Notes under the pieces: generated by a model | Database searches by the model: none | Told to the model about the DNA's origin: nothing | Seen by the model: only the letters and a program-made list of their open reading frames with translations | Shown here: one piece after another, positions 10,570-19,330 of the stretch | Position numbering within the stretch: the first letter of the stretch is position 1 | Layout: each line of letters opens with the position of its first letter | Position numbers and translations under genes: made by a program | NCBI GenBank assembly: GCA_963724285.1 | Contig: CAVRUD010000011.1 | Span: forward strand, 1 to 64,000 | Source of the DNA: CAVRUD01 sp963724285 | GTDB taxonomy: Bacteria; Chloroflexota; Chloroflexia; Thermomicrobiales; UBA6265 | Reading direction: 5' to 3' | DNA: 64,000 bases

Positions 10570-11034
10570 GTGATTAGCGTTGAGCGGGTGACGGCGGTCG
10601 ATGCCGAGTTCGCCCAGGCTCTCAACGGGTTGTTCGATGAAGGGATGACCTGGAACGAGGAGCACGGCCGGGCATTCCTGGCCAATCCGGACGCGCTCCT
10701 GATCGTGGCCCGATGGGAGGGAACGCTCTGCGGCTTCCTGACCGCCTACCGGTTGCCCCGGTTCGACGCGCTCGACTCGGAGGTGAACCTCTACGAGATC
10801 GGAACGCACGAAGACTACCGGCAGCGCGGGGTGGCGACGGCCATGATCACCGAGCTGAAGCGCTGGGCGGAAGAGGTCGGCGCGGTCAACATCTGGGTGC
10901 TGACCGAGATTGACAACGAGCCCGCGCAGAAGCTGTATGCCTCGACCGGCGGCGTCCGCGACGAGCAGTCAGTGGTCATGTTCGAGTATCCGGTCGCACA
11001 GGCCGTCGGCCCCAAAGCGGATCAGGAGCATTGA
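10570..11034 (+). CDS. GNAT acetyltransferase resembling AAC(3)-I aminoglycoside acetyltransferases
   Basis: 154 residues. The central block AYRLPRFDALDSEVNLYEIG, then HEDYRQRGVATAMI (acetyl-CoA-binding motif A, near residue 84) and the end ALYTKLG-like KLYASTGG...VVMFEYPV closely follow the order seen in AAC(3)-I enzymes, which N-acetylate gentamicin-type aminoglycosides at position 3 using acetyl-CoA. The length also fits. Residues that bind the antibiotic cannot be judged by eye, so substrate is uncertain. GTG 10570 follows an AGAAGGGG site. Its TGA overlaps the ATG of the next gene by one base (TGATG), showing translational coupling. Confidence 0.85.
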   Translation: MISVERVTAVDAEFAQALNGLFDEGMTWNEEHGRAFLANPDALLIVARWEGTLCGFLTAYRLPRFDALDSEVNLYEIGTHEDYRQRGVATAMITELKRWAEEVGAVNIWVLTEIDNEPAQKLYASTGGVRDEQSVVMFEYPVAQAVGPKADQEH

Positions 11035-12075
11035 TGTTTGCCGGAGAGGCGAAGGCGGCGGCGGCCCGATGGATCGAGGACGAAGCCGCAAAGACCCCGG
11101 GATTCGCCGGGGCGTTCCTGCACGGCTCGATCGTGGGCTTGACGGACGACGCGCCGCTCGGGCCGTCCTCGGACGTGGACATCATGGTCGTACGGGATGG
11201 GCCACTGCCTGATGTCAAACCGGGGAAGTTCATCTTTTCCGGTGTGGTGTTGGACGTGACCGATCTGGCCTGGGACGAGCTGGGATCGGCGGCGGATGTG
11301 CTCGGCCAGTACCACCTGGCGGGAAGCTTCCGGTATCCGAGCGTGCTCGCCGACCCGACTGGCCGGCTCCGGCCGCTCAACCACGAAGTCGCGCGGGAGT
11401 TCGCCCGCCGACCCTGGGTACAACGTCGGTGCGCCGACGCGATGTCCAGGATCGAGCGCAATCTGGATTCGTCGACCGTCGCCGAAGCGTGGCACGACCG
11501 CGTCACCGCCTGGTTGTTCGGGACGGGGGTGATGACCCACGTGCTCCTGGTGGCCGGACTGCGCAACCCCACCGTGCGCACCCGTTACGCCGCCGCCAAA
11601 GAACTCATGCGACGCTATGACCGGATGGATGACTACGAGACCTTGCTCGTCCTCCAGGGAAGCTCCGGGTTGACCCGCGGGCAGGTGGAGGACCACCTGG
11701 CGGCGCTGGCCGAGGTGTTCGATGTCGCCGCGGATGCGATCCGGACACCGGTCTTCTTCGCGACCGACATTAGCCCCGAAGCCCGCGTCATCGCGATCGA
11801 CGGCAGCCGGGAATTGATCGATCGCGGCGACCACCGCGAGGCGATCTTCTGGATTGTGGCGACCTACTCCCGCTGCCTGTCGATTCTCAGCCGGGATGCC
11901 GCGCAAGCGGTCTACGATCGGTACCGGCCGGGGTTCGACGCCTTGCTGGCCGATTTGGGGATCGCGTCGGACTCCGATCTGGAGACGCGGGCGACTTGAG
12001 GTTCGGGCGGCACTGCCGTGGCTGCTGGGGGTGGCGGAAGAGATCATGGACGCCAATCCCGAGATCGTTTCCTGA
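11034..12075 (+). CDS. nucleotidyltransferase-fold protein (ANT-like), late frameshift as assembled
   Basis: About 346 residues. Near the N-terminus, AFLHGSIVGL is followed after about ten residues by SSDVDIMVV, matching the GS-x(n)-DxD signature of the DNA-polymerase-beta-like nucleotidyltransferase fold shared with aminoglycoside adenylyltransferases and MNT antitoxins. The remainder is helical (REFARRPWVQRRCADAMSRI onward), as in two-domain ANT or kanamycin nucleotidyltransferase-like proteins. The ATG at 11034 overlaps the preceding stop, with AGGAG upstream. A stop at 11999 looks artificial: removing one T at about 11996 continues the protein as TEVRAALPWLLGVAEEIMDA to a TGA at 12075. 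Nucleotide transfer is inferred from the motif only. Confidence 0.75.
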
Positions 12076-12116
12076 GACATTGGTCGGGGATGTTGACGCC
12101 GTCTCCTGGTCGCCCG

Positions 12117-12176
12117 CAGTTAGAGGACTCGAAGTCCCGGGCTGAGTGACGGAAGCCGGCTCAAGCCGGCTGTAAC
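12117..12176. repeat. GGGACT/AGTCCC-type hairpin cluster, partial copy
   Basis: Contains GACTCGAAGTCCCGGGCTGAGTGACGG followed by AGCCGGCTCAAGCCGGCT in the actual order of bases here (12124-12171); the first part matches the left half of the repeat at 51133-51263, which reads GACTGAAGTCCCGCGCT and AGTGACGG. It is therefore a shorter copy of that family between two convergently unrelated plus-strand genes. Confidence 0.65.
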
Positions 12177-12239
12177 CGTGCGTGAACGGCAGAAAGGGAC
12201 GTTGGTGTCGGTCTGGTGGGTTCGCGGAAGGGAATTCGA

Positions 12240-13648
12240 TTGAACGACGTGCTCCGGATTGGGCAGCCGGCAGTGGCGGTCGTCGATCCGCATCTGACGA
12301 CCGACCGGCGAGCGACGCTGGCGATTCGTGGGGCGGAGTACGAGGCGCTGGTCCGGCGCGACGAGGGCGGATCGTTCCGGCCGACGCTGGCGGCGGGCTG
12401 GGAGGTGAGTGCGGATGCACGCACCTGGATCGTGCGGATACGGCCCGGCGTCCGGTTCCACGATGGCGAGCCGCTGACGGCTGAGGCGGTGGCGCGGAGC
12501 ATTGTCCGGGTGCGCGACTGGCAGGCGGAGGGAGAGCTGGGAACGACCGGCGTGATCCAGGGCTACCTGCACGGCGCGGAGATCGCGGCGATCGATCTTG
12601 CAACCGTGCGAATCGTGACGGCGTTCCCGCTGGCGGATCTGCTCGATCTGCTCGTCGATCTGCCGATCGTCTCGGCGGGATTGGCCGGAACGGGCAGGTA
12701 CCGCGTTGAGGAGCAGACCGGCGACTCAGTGACGATGACCGCGGTGCCTGGGTATTGGGGTGGCGGCGCAACACCCGGGCGTTTGGTCTGGCGCGCGATT
12801 CCTGACCCGCCCGCCCGCGTCGAGGCGTTGCTGTCAGGGCGGGTCGATCTGATCGCCGATGTGCCACGCGAGCTGGTGACTCCTGTCTGGGAGCGACCTG
12901 ACCTGGCGATCCGCGAGCAGGCCAGTCCGACGTGCGTGGCCTTTCTCTGCAACTGCTTCGCGGGGCCGTGCACGGACCGGCGCGTCCGGGTGGCGCTCAA
13001 TCTGGGGCTGGATGTTCCGGCGGTGATCGCGGAGGCCGCCCACGGTGATGGCGAGCCGCTGGACGGCCCGCTGACGTCCCTGCACTTGGCCCACGATCCC
13101 GGGACGTCACGCTATCCCGCATGATCCCGAGCAGGCGCGATCGCTGCTGGCCGAGACCGGTTTTGGGGAGGGCCTGGACTTGACCGTCGATGTGCCGCTG
13201 ACATTGCCGGACGAGGCCCCGGCGCTGGCGCGGGCGATGGCGGCGCAGTGGGCCGAGATCGGGATCCGGACGACGATCCGGGAGCACGCGGACCGGGAAG
13301 GGTACGCGCTGCGGGTGCGCGCCAAGGAGATCGGCGACGCGGCCTGCTTCGATTCCTCGCCGCTGAGCTCGTACCGGGTGCTGCGCGAAAAGCTGCACAG
13401 CGAGAGTCGCGGGGCCGTGGTGGCAGGGATACGCAAACGCCGAGTTGGACCGTCTGATCGACCGAGCGGCGGCGACGCCGGACGACATCGAGCGGCAGGG
13501 GATCTACCGCCGGGCCTACCGCCTGATCCGCGATGACGCTCCGTGGATCTTCCTGTATCGCCCGGTCAACCGGTGGGCGGCGCGGCGCGGGTTGACGGAG
13601 GGTAGCTGGGGCGTCTCGGCTAGCGGGGTGATTGAAGTCGGGGGGTGA
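12240..13648 (+). CDS. family-5 ABC substrate-binding protein (cytoplasmic-looking), two frameshifts as assembled
   Basis: About 468 residues of the SBP_bac_5 (DppA/OppA/NikA) family: EALVRRDEGGSFRPTLAAGWEV, then RPGVRFHDGEPLTAEAVARS, the late CTDRRVRVALNLGLD and the closing YRRAYRLIRDDAPWIFLY are all standard positions. In contrast to most members there is no signal peptide or lipobox at the N-terminus for either the TTG at 12240 (preceded by GGAAGGGA) or the GTG at 12216. It may be a divergent binding domain or a start lost to an indel. Frame changes occur at about 13112 and 13420. It is followed by a GntR gene and the peptide-degradation locus, but lies 600 bases away from it, so its partner permease is uncertain. 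Confidence 0.78.
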
Positions 13649-13659
13649 GGCGTAGAAAT

Positions 13660-13795
13660 CGCCCCCTAACCCCCCGGCCCCCTTCCCCCGCTGCGGCAGG
13701 GGGAAGGGGAGAACGCGCGCTCGTCCGGAGACGGCGCCGCCGGACGCCCCTCTCCTCCAGAGAGGAGAGGGGGTAGGGGGTGAGGTCTATCTTCT
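13660..13795. repeat. two adjacent C-rich hairpin repeats
   Basis: First inverted pair: CCCCCTTCCCCC and GGGGGAAGGGG around GCTGCGGCA (about 13679-13710). Second: GCCCCTCTCCTC and GAGGAGAGGGGG around CAGA, followed by TAGGGGGTGAGGTC (13746-13791), which is a second copy of the repeat at 641-691. They fill the 190 bases between the binding-protein stop and the GntR promoter. Confidence 0.7.
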
Positions 13796-13802
13796 TTCCC
13801 CG

Positions 13803-13831
13803 TTGACGGTGCTAACCAATCGTGATATCTC
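13803..13831 (+). promoter_or_regulatory. probable sigma-70 promoter for the GntR gene, possibly leaderless
   Basis: TTGACG (13803-13808), 17-base spacer, TATCTC (13826-13831). The expected transcription start is at or next to the ATG at 13838, and no ribosome binding site is seen before that ATG, so the message may be leaderless. Confidence 0.45.
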
Positions 13832-13837
13832 TATTGC

Positions 13838-14584
13838 ATGTCTCGTGTATACAATCAGAATGCAACTGAATACGGCGTTGTTGCTCCGCCGGAAGCGGCG
13901 GTCGATGGCGGGGAATCCTCGTCGTCTTCGGCGTCCCGGGATGGTAGCTGGTCGGGAAAGCCGACCGAAACGGAGCGGGTCTATCGCGCCCTGAAGCGGG
14001 CCATCCTCGCCGGGGAGCTGCGGCCGGGTGAGCCGTTGCAGGAAGTGCGGATCGCGGCCGAGTTCGGCGCGAGCCGGACGCCGATCCGGGAGGCCTTCCA
14101 AAAGCTGGAGGGCGACGGCCTGCTCACGATCGCGCCAAGGCGCGGCGCCTTCGTGCGTCAGCCGACGGCCCGTGACTTCTTCGACATCAACGAGTTGCGC
14201 CTGATCCTGGAACCGGTGGCGGTGCGGACCGCTGCCGGGACGCTCAATGAAGCGGTCGTCGCGGATCTTCAGGCGAAGCTCGCCGCGATCTCGGCCGACG
14301 CCCCGGATGATGCTGATTACGCGGCGCTGGAGGAGCTCGATCGGGAACTGCACCGGACGATCGCCGGGGCGCACAACAACGCCCGGATGAACAGGATCAT
14401 CGAAGGGCTCAACGACATGATGCAGATCGTGCGCGAGAAGGATATGCGCCGCCGCCACCGCGAGTTGCACGCCAGCATCGGCGAGATCCTGGCCGCCTTG
14501 GCCGCTCGTGACGCCGACGTGGCCGAGCGACTGCTGCGGCGGCACATCGGCGACTTCAGTGGGGCGTTGCGGGCGCTCGTCTAG
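13838..14584 (+). CDS. GntR family regulator, FCD (FadR) subfamily
   Basis: 248 residues. After a low-complexity, Ser-rich N-terminal segment (about 40 residues) comes the winged helix ERVYRALKRAILAGELRPGE with the recognition region AAEFGASRTPIREAFQKLEG (residues 48-110). An FCD effector domain follows, with helices containing DINELRLILEPVAVR and the metal-ligand-type motif DRELHRTIAGAHNN near residue 170. FCD regulators usually bind a carboxylate effector and repress nearby catabolic genes; here these are the DUF6282 hydrolase, M24 peptidases and Opp-type transporter that follow. A TGTATACA palindrome (13847-13854) lies right at its own start, suggesting autoregulation. Confidence 0.9.
   Translation: MSRVYNQNATEYGVVAPPEAAVDGGESSSSSASRDGSWSGKPTETERVYRALKRAILAGELRPGEPLQEVRIAAEFGASRTPIREAFQKLEGDGLLTIAPRRGAFVRQPTARDFFDINELRLILEPVAVRTAAGTLNEAVVADLQAKLAAISADAPDDADYAALEELDRELHRTIAGAHNNARMNRIIEGLNDMMQIVREKDMRRRHRELHASIGEILAALAARDADVAERLLRRHIGDFSGALRALV
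13847..13854. promoter_or_regulatory. TGTATACA palindrome, possible GntR operator
   Basis: Perfect 8-bp palindrome located just downstream of the predicted transcription start of the GntR gene. FadR-type regulators often bind TNGTNNNACNA-like palindromes, which this approximates. It lies inside the first codons if the ATG at 13838 is used. Confidence 0.35.
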
Positions 14585-14676
14585 ACGTGAGACGTGAGAC
14601 GTGAGCTAAGAACCGAGAACCGAGCCTCAGTCGTCGTCTTGGACCTTGGATCTAATGGCTCACGTCTCACGTCTCA
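14584..14676. repeat. inverted pair of heptamer arrays (GACGTGA / TCACGTC)
   Basis: GACGTGA occurs three times in tandem (14584-14604), followed by GAACCGA twice (14610-14623). After a spacer, TCACGTC occurs twice (14660-14673). The outer 19 bases (14588-14606 and 14658-14676) are perfect reverse complements. It sits immediately after the GntR stop and before the DUF6282 gene. Confidence 0.85.
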
Positions 14677-14691
14677 ACCGGGGGGAGCGGG

Positions 14692-15694
14692 GTGGTGTTG
14701 CCAGTGGGGCGGTCGTTCGAACTCAGTCAGGAGTTGCTCTACGACGCCATCGATATCCATGTGCACGCGGGGCCGCATATCTTCAGCAGCCCGCGGCGTG
14801 TTGATCCGATCCAGGCGGCGGTGGAGGCTCGCGATGCCGGCATGCGCGCGATCGTCTACATGGATGTCTTCGAGATGAGCAACGGCACTGCTTGGATTGT
14901 GAACCGGCATGTGCCGGACTTCACCACGTTTGGCGGCCTGATCCTGAACACCGTCTACGGAGGAATGAATCCTCGCGCCGTCAAGACGGCCCTGCACTAC
15001 GGGGCAGGCGCCAGATTCATCTCCTTCGGCGCCCACTCCACCTACTACCAGGCCGCGCGCGAAGGGCACATGGTCGACGGGGAGTTCCGACCGCTGAGCG
15101 AGCTCTACCCGAAATTCAAGACCGAAGAGCTCGACCGCTGTATCCGGATTCCGGTTGACGAGCGAGCCAGGGCCGGAGCTGGACGAGATTCTGGGACTGA
15201 TCGGCGAGCAGCCGCACGTCTATCTCAACACCGGCCACGTCTCGGCCGAGGAGGCGCTACGTCTGATCGACCTGGCGCCGCGCTACGGCATCGGCAAGAT
15301 TCTGGTGGCGTCGTCGGTGACAAAGATCGCGACCGATTGCCAGCTCGAAGCGATGATCGCCGGCGGTGCCTTTATCGAGCACACGCTGGCGGCCTTTACC
15401 CACACGACGCCGATTCCGAAGACCCACTACTACGTCGAGAAGGAGTACATCTCGATCGACGAGGGGATGCAGGGCGGCACCCGCTTCGGTGTTCACACCG
15501 TGGCGCAGCAGGTTCGGCGCTACGGGGCGGAGCACTTCATCCTGGCCAGCGACCTCGGGGTCTACACGCTGCCGACGCCGGTCGAGGGCATGCGCGAGTT
15601 TGCCGCTTGCATGCTCGATCTCGGCGTCCCTGTCGATGACATCCGCACGATGATCGTCACCAACCCGGCCAAACTGCTCGGACTGAGCACCTAA
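14692..15694 (+). CDS. DUF6282 family metal-dependent hydrolase-like protein, one frameshift as assembled
   Basis: About 333 residues of an amidohydrolase-like TIM barrel. Near the N-terminus YDAIDIHVHAGPHIFSSPRR supplies the HxH metal site; later segments GFGAHSTYY-like RFISFGAHSTYYQAA, HVYLNTGHVSAEEAL and FILASDLG give the further His and Asp positions expected of this superfamily, and the end MIVTNPAKLLGL is typical. This matches the DUF6282 group, whose substrate is unknown. The frame changes at about 15160 (extra G in GTTGACG): IPV continues as TSEPGPELDEILGLIGE. GTG at 14692 or 14695 follows GGGGGAG. It precedes an M24 peptidase by 16 bases, so it belongs to the peptide/amide operon. 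Confidence 0.85.
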
Positions 15695-15710
15695 AGGAGA
15701 TTCCCGCACG

Positions 15711-16865
15711 ATGGACTACGCCGGACGGTTGCGCAAGGTGCAGACGGCGATGGCGGAGCAGGGGGTGTCCCTGATGTTCTTGCCCCGCGCCGCCAATCTC
15801 TACTACCTGACGGGGATCCGTCGCCAGCTCGAGCACGGCACCGATCACAACGCCTACGGCGACTGGCTCTCCGGCGGCTACTTCGGCACCGAGGGACCGG
15901 TCCAGGTCGTCGCCCCTCGGATGGGCGGCAACTACTGGGTGAACGAGGCCAAGGACAAGCCGTGGGTCGCCGGCGTCCGGCTCATCATGGAGCCGATCGA
16001 CCCGGTCGATGCCCTGAAGGAGACCTTGGCCGGAATCGGCGTGACCGGCGGCAAGGTCAAGATCGCCGTCGATGAGCGGGCCTGGGCGCAATGGACGATG
16101 GCGATCCGCGACCTTCTGCCCGAGGCGGAGCTGGTCAACGCCAACCAGATCATCATGCCGCTGCGCATGATCAAGACGGACGAAGAGCTGGCCGCCATGC
16201 AGCGGGCGTCGGACCTGACCGATCAGGTCTTCCGCAACGTTCTGCCCAAGCTCAAGGAGGGCGTCACCGAGTACGAGATCGCCCACGAGATCGACTACCA
16301 GTTCGTCACCCTCGGGGCGGAGTACACCTCATTCGAGACGGGTGTCTTCTTTACCGGCGGCGGGCTGGATGGCAACGAGAAGACGATCCGCTCGGGCGAG
16401 CGCAAACTCACCTACGGCACCTCGGTGATGTTCGACTTCGGCGGGCTGATCGACGGCTATGCCTCCGACTTCGGCCGCTCGGCCTTTATGGGTGAGCCAC
16501 CGGCCGAGTACGTTCGTGTTCACGACACGGTCATCAAATCCCAGGCCGACGCGATGGCGGCGATGGTCGCCGGCAAATGCACCGCGGCCGAGGCGAACCG
16601 GATCGCCCGCAAGGTGATCGCGGACGCCGGCTACGACGAGGGGTTCCGGCACCGGCTGGGCCACGCGATCGGCGTGACCGTCCACGAGCCGCCCTTCCTC
16701 GACGGGGTCGACGAGATCGTCTTGCAGGAGCGGATGGTCTTCACGGTCGAGCCGAGCATCATCCTGGGAGGCTTCGGCAACCGGATCGAGGACATGGTCG
16801 TCGTCACACCTGAGGGCGGCAAACCGATGAGCAAGATGGAGCGGAAGCTGTTCGTGATCGATTAG
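15711..16865 (+). CDS. M24 family metallopeptidase (Xaa-Pro aminopeptidase-like)
   Basis: 384 residues, intact. The N-terminal creatinase-like domain (about 1-140) holds LYYLTGIRRQ. The C-terminal pita-bread domain has all five metal ligands in order: MFDFGG, YASDFGRS, GHAIGVTVHEPP, FTVEPSII and RIEDMVVV. Such enzymes cleave Xaa-Pro or related amide bonds, or act as creatinases; the exact substrate cannot be read. An AAAGGAG site lies 10 bases before the ATG, and the gene follows the DUF6282 stop by 16 bases. It is the first of two M24 genes in this operon and is only distantly similar to the second. Confidence 0.92.
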   Translation: MDYAGRLRKVQTAMAEQGVSLMFLPRAANLYYLTGIRRQLEHGTDHNAYGDWLSGGYFGTEGPVQVVAPRMGGNYWVNEAKDKPWVAGVRLIMEPIDPVDALKETLAGIGVTGGKVKIAVDERAWAQWTMAIRDLLPEAELVNANQIIMPLRMIKTDEELAAMQRASDLTDQVFRNVLPKLKEGVTEYEIAHEIDYQFVTLGAEYTSFETGVFFTGGGLDGNEKTIRSGERKLTYGTSVMFDFGGLIDGYASDFGRSAFMGEPPAEYVRVHDTVIKSQADAMAAMVAGKCTAAEANRIARKVIADAGYDEGFRHRLGHAIGVTVHEPPFLDGVDEIVLQERMVFTVEPSIILGGFGNRIEDMVVVTPEGGKPMSKMERKLFVID

Positions 16866-16884
16866 ACGTGGGCAATCGTCAAAT

Positions 16885-17012
16885 CGTCATCCTGAGCTTG
16901 TCGAAGGATCTTGGCGCTTTAGCGCCTTCGTACTCGTTCAGGAAAACGAGACATCGGTGTCGGCGGCAAAGGCCGTAAACGGCCAAGATCCTTCGACAAG
17001 CTCAGGATGACG
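16885..17012. repeat. long inverted repeat of the GTCATCCTGAGC family
   Basis: Left arm 16885-16915 and right arm 16982-17012 are 31-bp reverse complements. They begin CGTCATCCTGAGCTTGTCGA and end with the complement. A smaller pair GCGCTTTAGCGCC lies inside. A related, slightly different copy occurs at 41736-41887. Here it separates two M24 peptidase genes of one operon. Confidence 0.85.
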
Positions 17013-17058
17013 GGTGCAGGGGGCTGCGGGCAATGGTTGAACTGGATGGAGTGCATTG

Positions 17059-18208
17059 ATGGAAGGTATCGCCGCGCGGCGGCTGGCGCGGGTCAGGGAA
17101 TCGATGGCGGAGTGGGGCGCCGATATTCTGGTGCTCAACTTCGGGCCGGACTTTCTGTACCTCACCGGTATGGAAGGGCCGATGTACTACACGATCCTGA
17201 AGGGGCACGGCGACTGGGTCACCAGCGCGATCGTGTCGCAAGATCACGATCCGGTGATCGTGCTGCACCCGTGGTTCAACGTGGATGTTCAGACCTGGGT
17301 GAACGACGTGCGGGTGATGGCTCCTGGCGAGCCGAACCCGGACGGCTACCTGGCCCGGGTGCTGGAGGAGTTCGCGCCGGCGGGCAAGACGATCGCCACC
17401 AGCAAGATGCTCTGGGGCCAGACGATGCTGGCGTTGCGGGCCGGCGCGCCGAATGCCCGCTTTATCACCGCCGACAACACGATGATGGACCGGATGCGCT
17501 CCATCAAGGACGCCGACGAGCTGGAGGCGATGCAGGCGGTCGCGGCGGTGACGGACGTCGCCATGGCGGAGACCATCAAGCGGATGCGGGTGGGCATGAC
17601 CGAGCGGGATGTCTCCCTTGAGGTCGAGTACCAGATCCGCCTCGCCGGCGGCGACGGTCCGTCGTTCACGGCCGGGATCATCTCGGTCGGCAATGGCAGC
17701 GACCCGAATCGCCACATCTTTACCCGCAATACCGATCTCGAAGCTCGAGCCTGGGATGACCGTCGCGTTCGACTTCGGCGCGATCCTGAACGGCTACTGC
17801 TCCGATTTCGGCCGGTCGGTCTTCATTGGGGAGCCGCTGCCGGAAGCGCTGGCCGCCTACGAGACGATCACGACCGGTAACAAGGCGGTCATGCCGCAGA
17901 TGAAGGCCGGGCAGATCACCCCGACCGGGGTCGCGAACGCGATGCGGGATCACGTCGCCGAGAGCGGCTTCACCGAGTACTACATGTACGAGGGCTTGGG
18001 GCACGCGATCGGGCTGGAGGTTCACGAGGAGCCGTGGCTCAAGCCGCCGTATGATGAGCCGATCGAAACCAGCATGTGTTTTACGCTCGAGCCGAAGATC
18101 TGGAAGCCGAGCGTCTTCTATGTCCGCTGCGAGGATGTCGTGGTGGTTGGCCCGGACGGCGCGCACTCCTTGACGCACGCCCCGTACGAACCGGCGGTAA
18201 TCGCGTAG
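17059..18208 (+). CDS. second M24 family metallopeptidase, one frameshift as assembled
   Basis: About 382 residues. N-terminal domain with LNFGPDFLYLTGMEGPMYY, then the catalytic domain with its five metal ligands in AFDFGA, YCSDFGRS, GLGHAIGLEVHEEPW, CFTLEPKIW and VRCEDVVVV. The frame changes at about 17745 where the sequence passes from NTDLE to LEPGMTVAFDFG; the reading resumes exactly at the expected family motif. ATG 17059 is used because the preceding TTG adds only one residue. The gene is in the same orientation as the first M24 gene and the ABC permease that follows 49 bases later, so it likely processes peptides or amides imported by that transporter. Confidence 0.88.
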
Positions 18209-18257
18209 CCATGTCCCTGTATAGCGGGTCGAGCGGGTCAGGCGAAAGGAGGCAGTG

Positions 18258-19165
18258 GTGAGCAGTGTGAGTCAAGCCCTGCCCCTGGAGAGCGCGTCTG
18301 GCGAGATCGGGCGGATGACCAAGCCGCAGGGACAACTGGCGATCGTCTGGAGGCAGCTGCGGCGCAACCGGGCCGCGATGATCGGGGCATTCCTGATCAT
18401 CTGCGAGTTGACGATTGCCCTGGCGGCTCCGCTGGTCGCTCCCTACGACCCGCTGGACCAGAACCCGCGCGCCGCGCTGCAGGCGCCCTCGCGGGATCAC
18501 CTGTTCGGGACGGACGACACCGGGCGGGATTTGCTCAGCCGGGTGATCTACGGGGCGCGGATTTCCCTGCGGGTCGGGTTGATCTCGGTCGGGATCGGCG
18601 GCGGGATCGGGATCACACTCGGGATTATCGCCGGGTACCGCGGCGGGGTCATCGACATGGTGATTATGCGCCTGATGGACTTACTCCTGGCGTTTCCCGG
18701 GATCCTGTTGGCGCTGGGGATCGTCGCCATTCTGGGGCCGGGTCTCGTCAACGTCATGATCGCGGTCGGTGTTTCGGCGATCCCTTCGTACACGCGGGTT
18801 TCCCGGGCGGCAACGATCTCCTTGCGCGACCGGGAGTTCGTCCTCGGGGCACGGGCGACCGGCTGCGGGGACATGCGGATCGCGCTGCGCTACATCCTGC
18901 CGAACGTGCTGCCGCCGCTGATCGTGCTTGCGACGTGGGCATCGCCGGCGCGATCTTGACCGCGGCAGGCTTGAGTTTCATTGGGCTTGGTGCGGTTCCA
19001 CCCGCGCCGGAGTGGGGCGCGATCTTGTCGCTCGGGCGAAAGTACATCAACCAGGCCTGGTGGTACACCACCTTTCCAGGACTGGCGATCGCGGTTACCG
19101 TGCTCGGAATCAATATGCTCGGCGATGCGTTGCGCGACGCGCTAGATCCGCGTCTGCGGCGGTAG
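18258..19165 (+). CDS. DppC/OppC-type ABC transporter permease, one frameshift as assembled
   Basis: About 302 residues. A cytoplasmic N-terminal tail is followed by a first membrane helix (MIGAFLIICELTIALAAPLVAP) and the typical periplasmic DHLFGTDDTGRDLLSRVIYGAR, then further membrane helices. The EAA loop reads EFVLGARATGCGDMRIALRYILPN. The end LGINMLGDALRDALDPRLR is the family signature. The frame changes at about 18937, from LIVLATW to MGIAGAILTAAGLSFIGLG. GTG 18258 (or 18255) follows AAAGGAGG. It forms one transporter with the binding protein at 19331 and the DppB-like permease at 21288; ATP-binding subunits are not encoded in the window. Confidence 0.92.
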
Positions 19166-19171
19166 GAATTC

Positions 19172-19241
19172 GGCGTTCGGCCTTCGGCGGCCGGCGTTCG
19201 GGACGAAAGCGCTCCGAATGCCGAGTGCCGAACGCCGAACG
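19172..19241. repeat. inverted pair of heptamer arrays (GGCGTTC / CCGAACG)
   Basis: Four tandem 7-mers GGCGTTC, GGCCTTC, GGCGGCC, GGCGTTC (19172-19199), then four CCGAATG, CCGAGTG, CCGAACG, CCGAACG (19214-19241). The second array is essentially the reverse complement of the first. It starts seven bases after the permease stop. Confidence 0.85.
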
Positions 19242-19330
19242 CCGCTCAATATGGACATCCACGACACCGCCGGGGTTGGCTCGGAGGGGTGTCGGGCGAT
19301 GGGGTTAGGCGTTACGAGAGGAGAGCACAC

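Noticed and set aside
8227..12075. Integron or transposon carrying the aminoglycoside-type genes
   Set aside because: No integrase, attC-like site, transposase or terminal repeats are visible around the set.
13084..13120. Gene fusion or split binding-protein gene
   Set aside because: The sequence on both sides is a single SBP_bac_5 protein; a one-base change explains the split.
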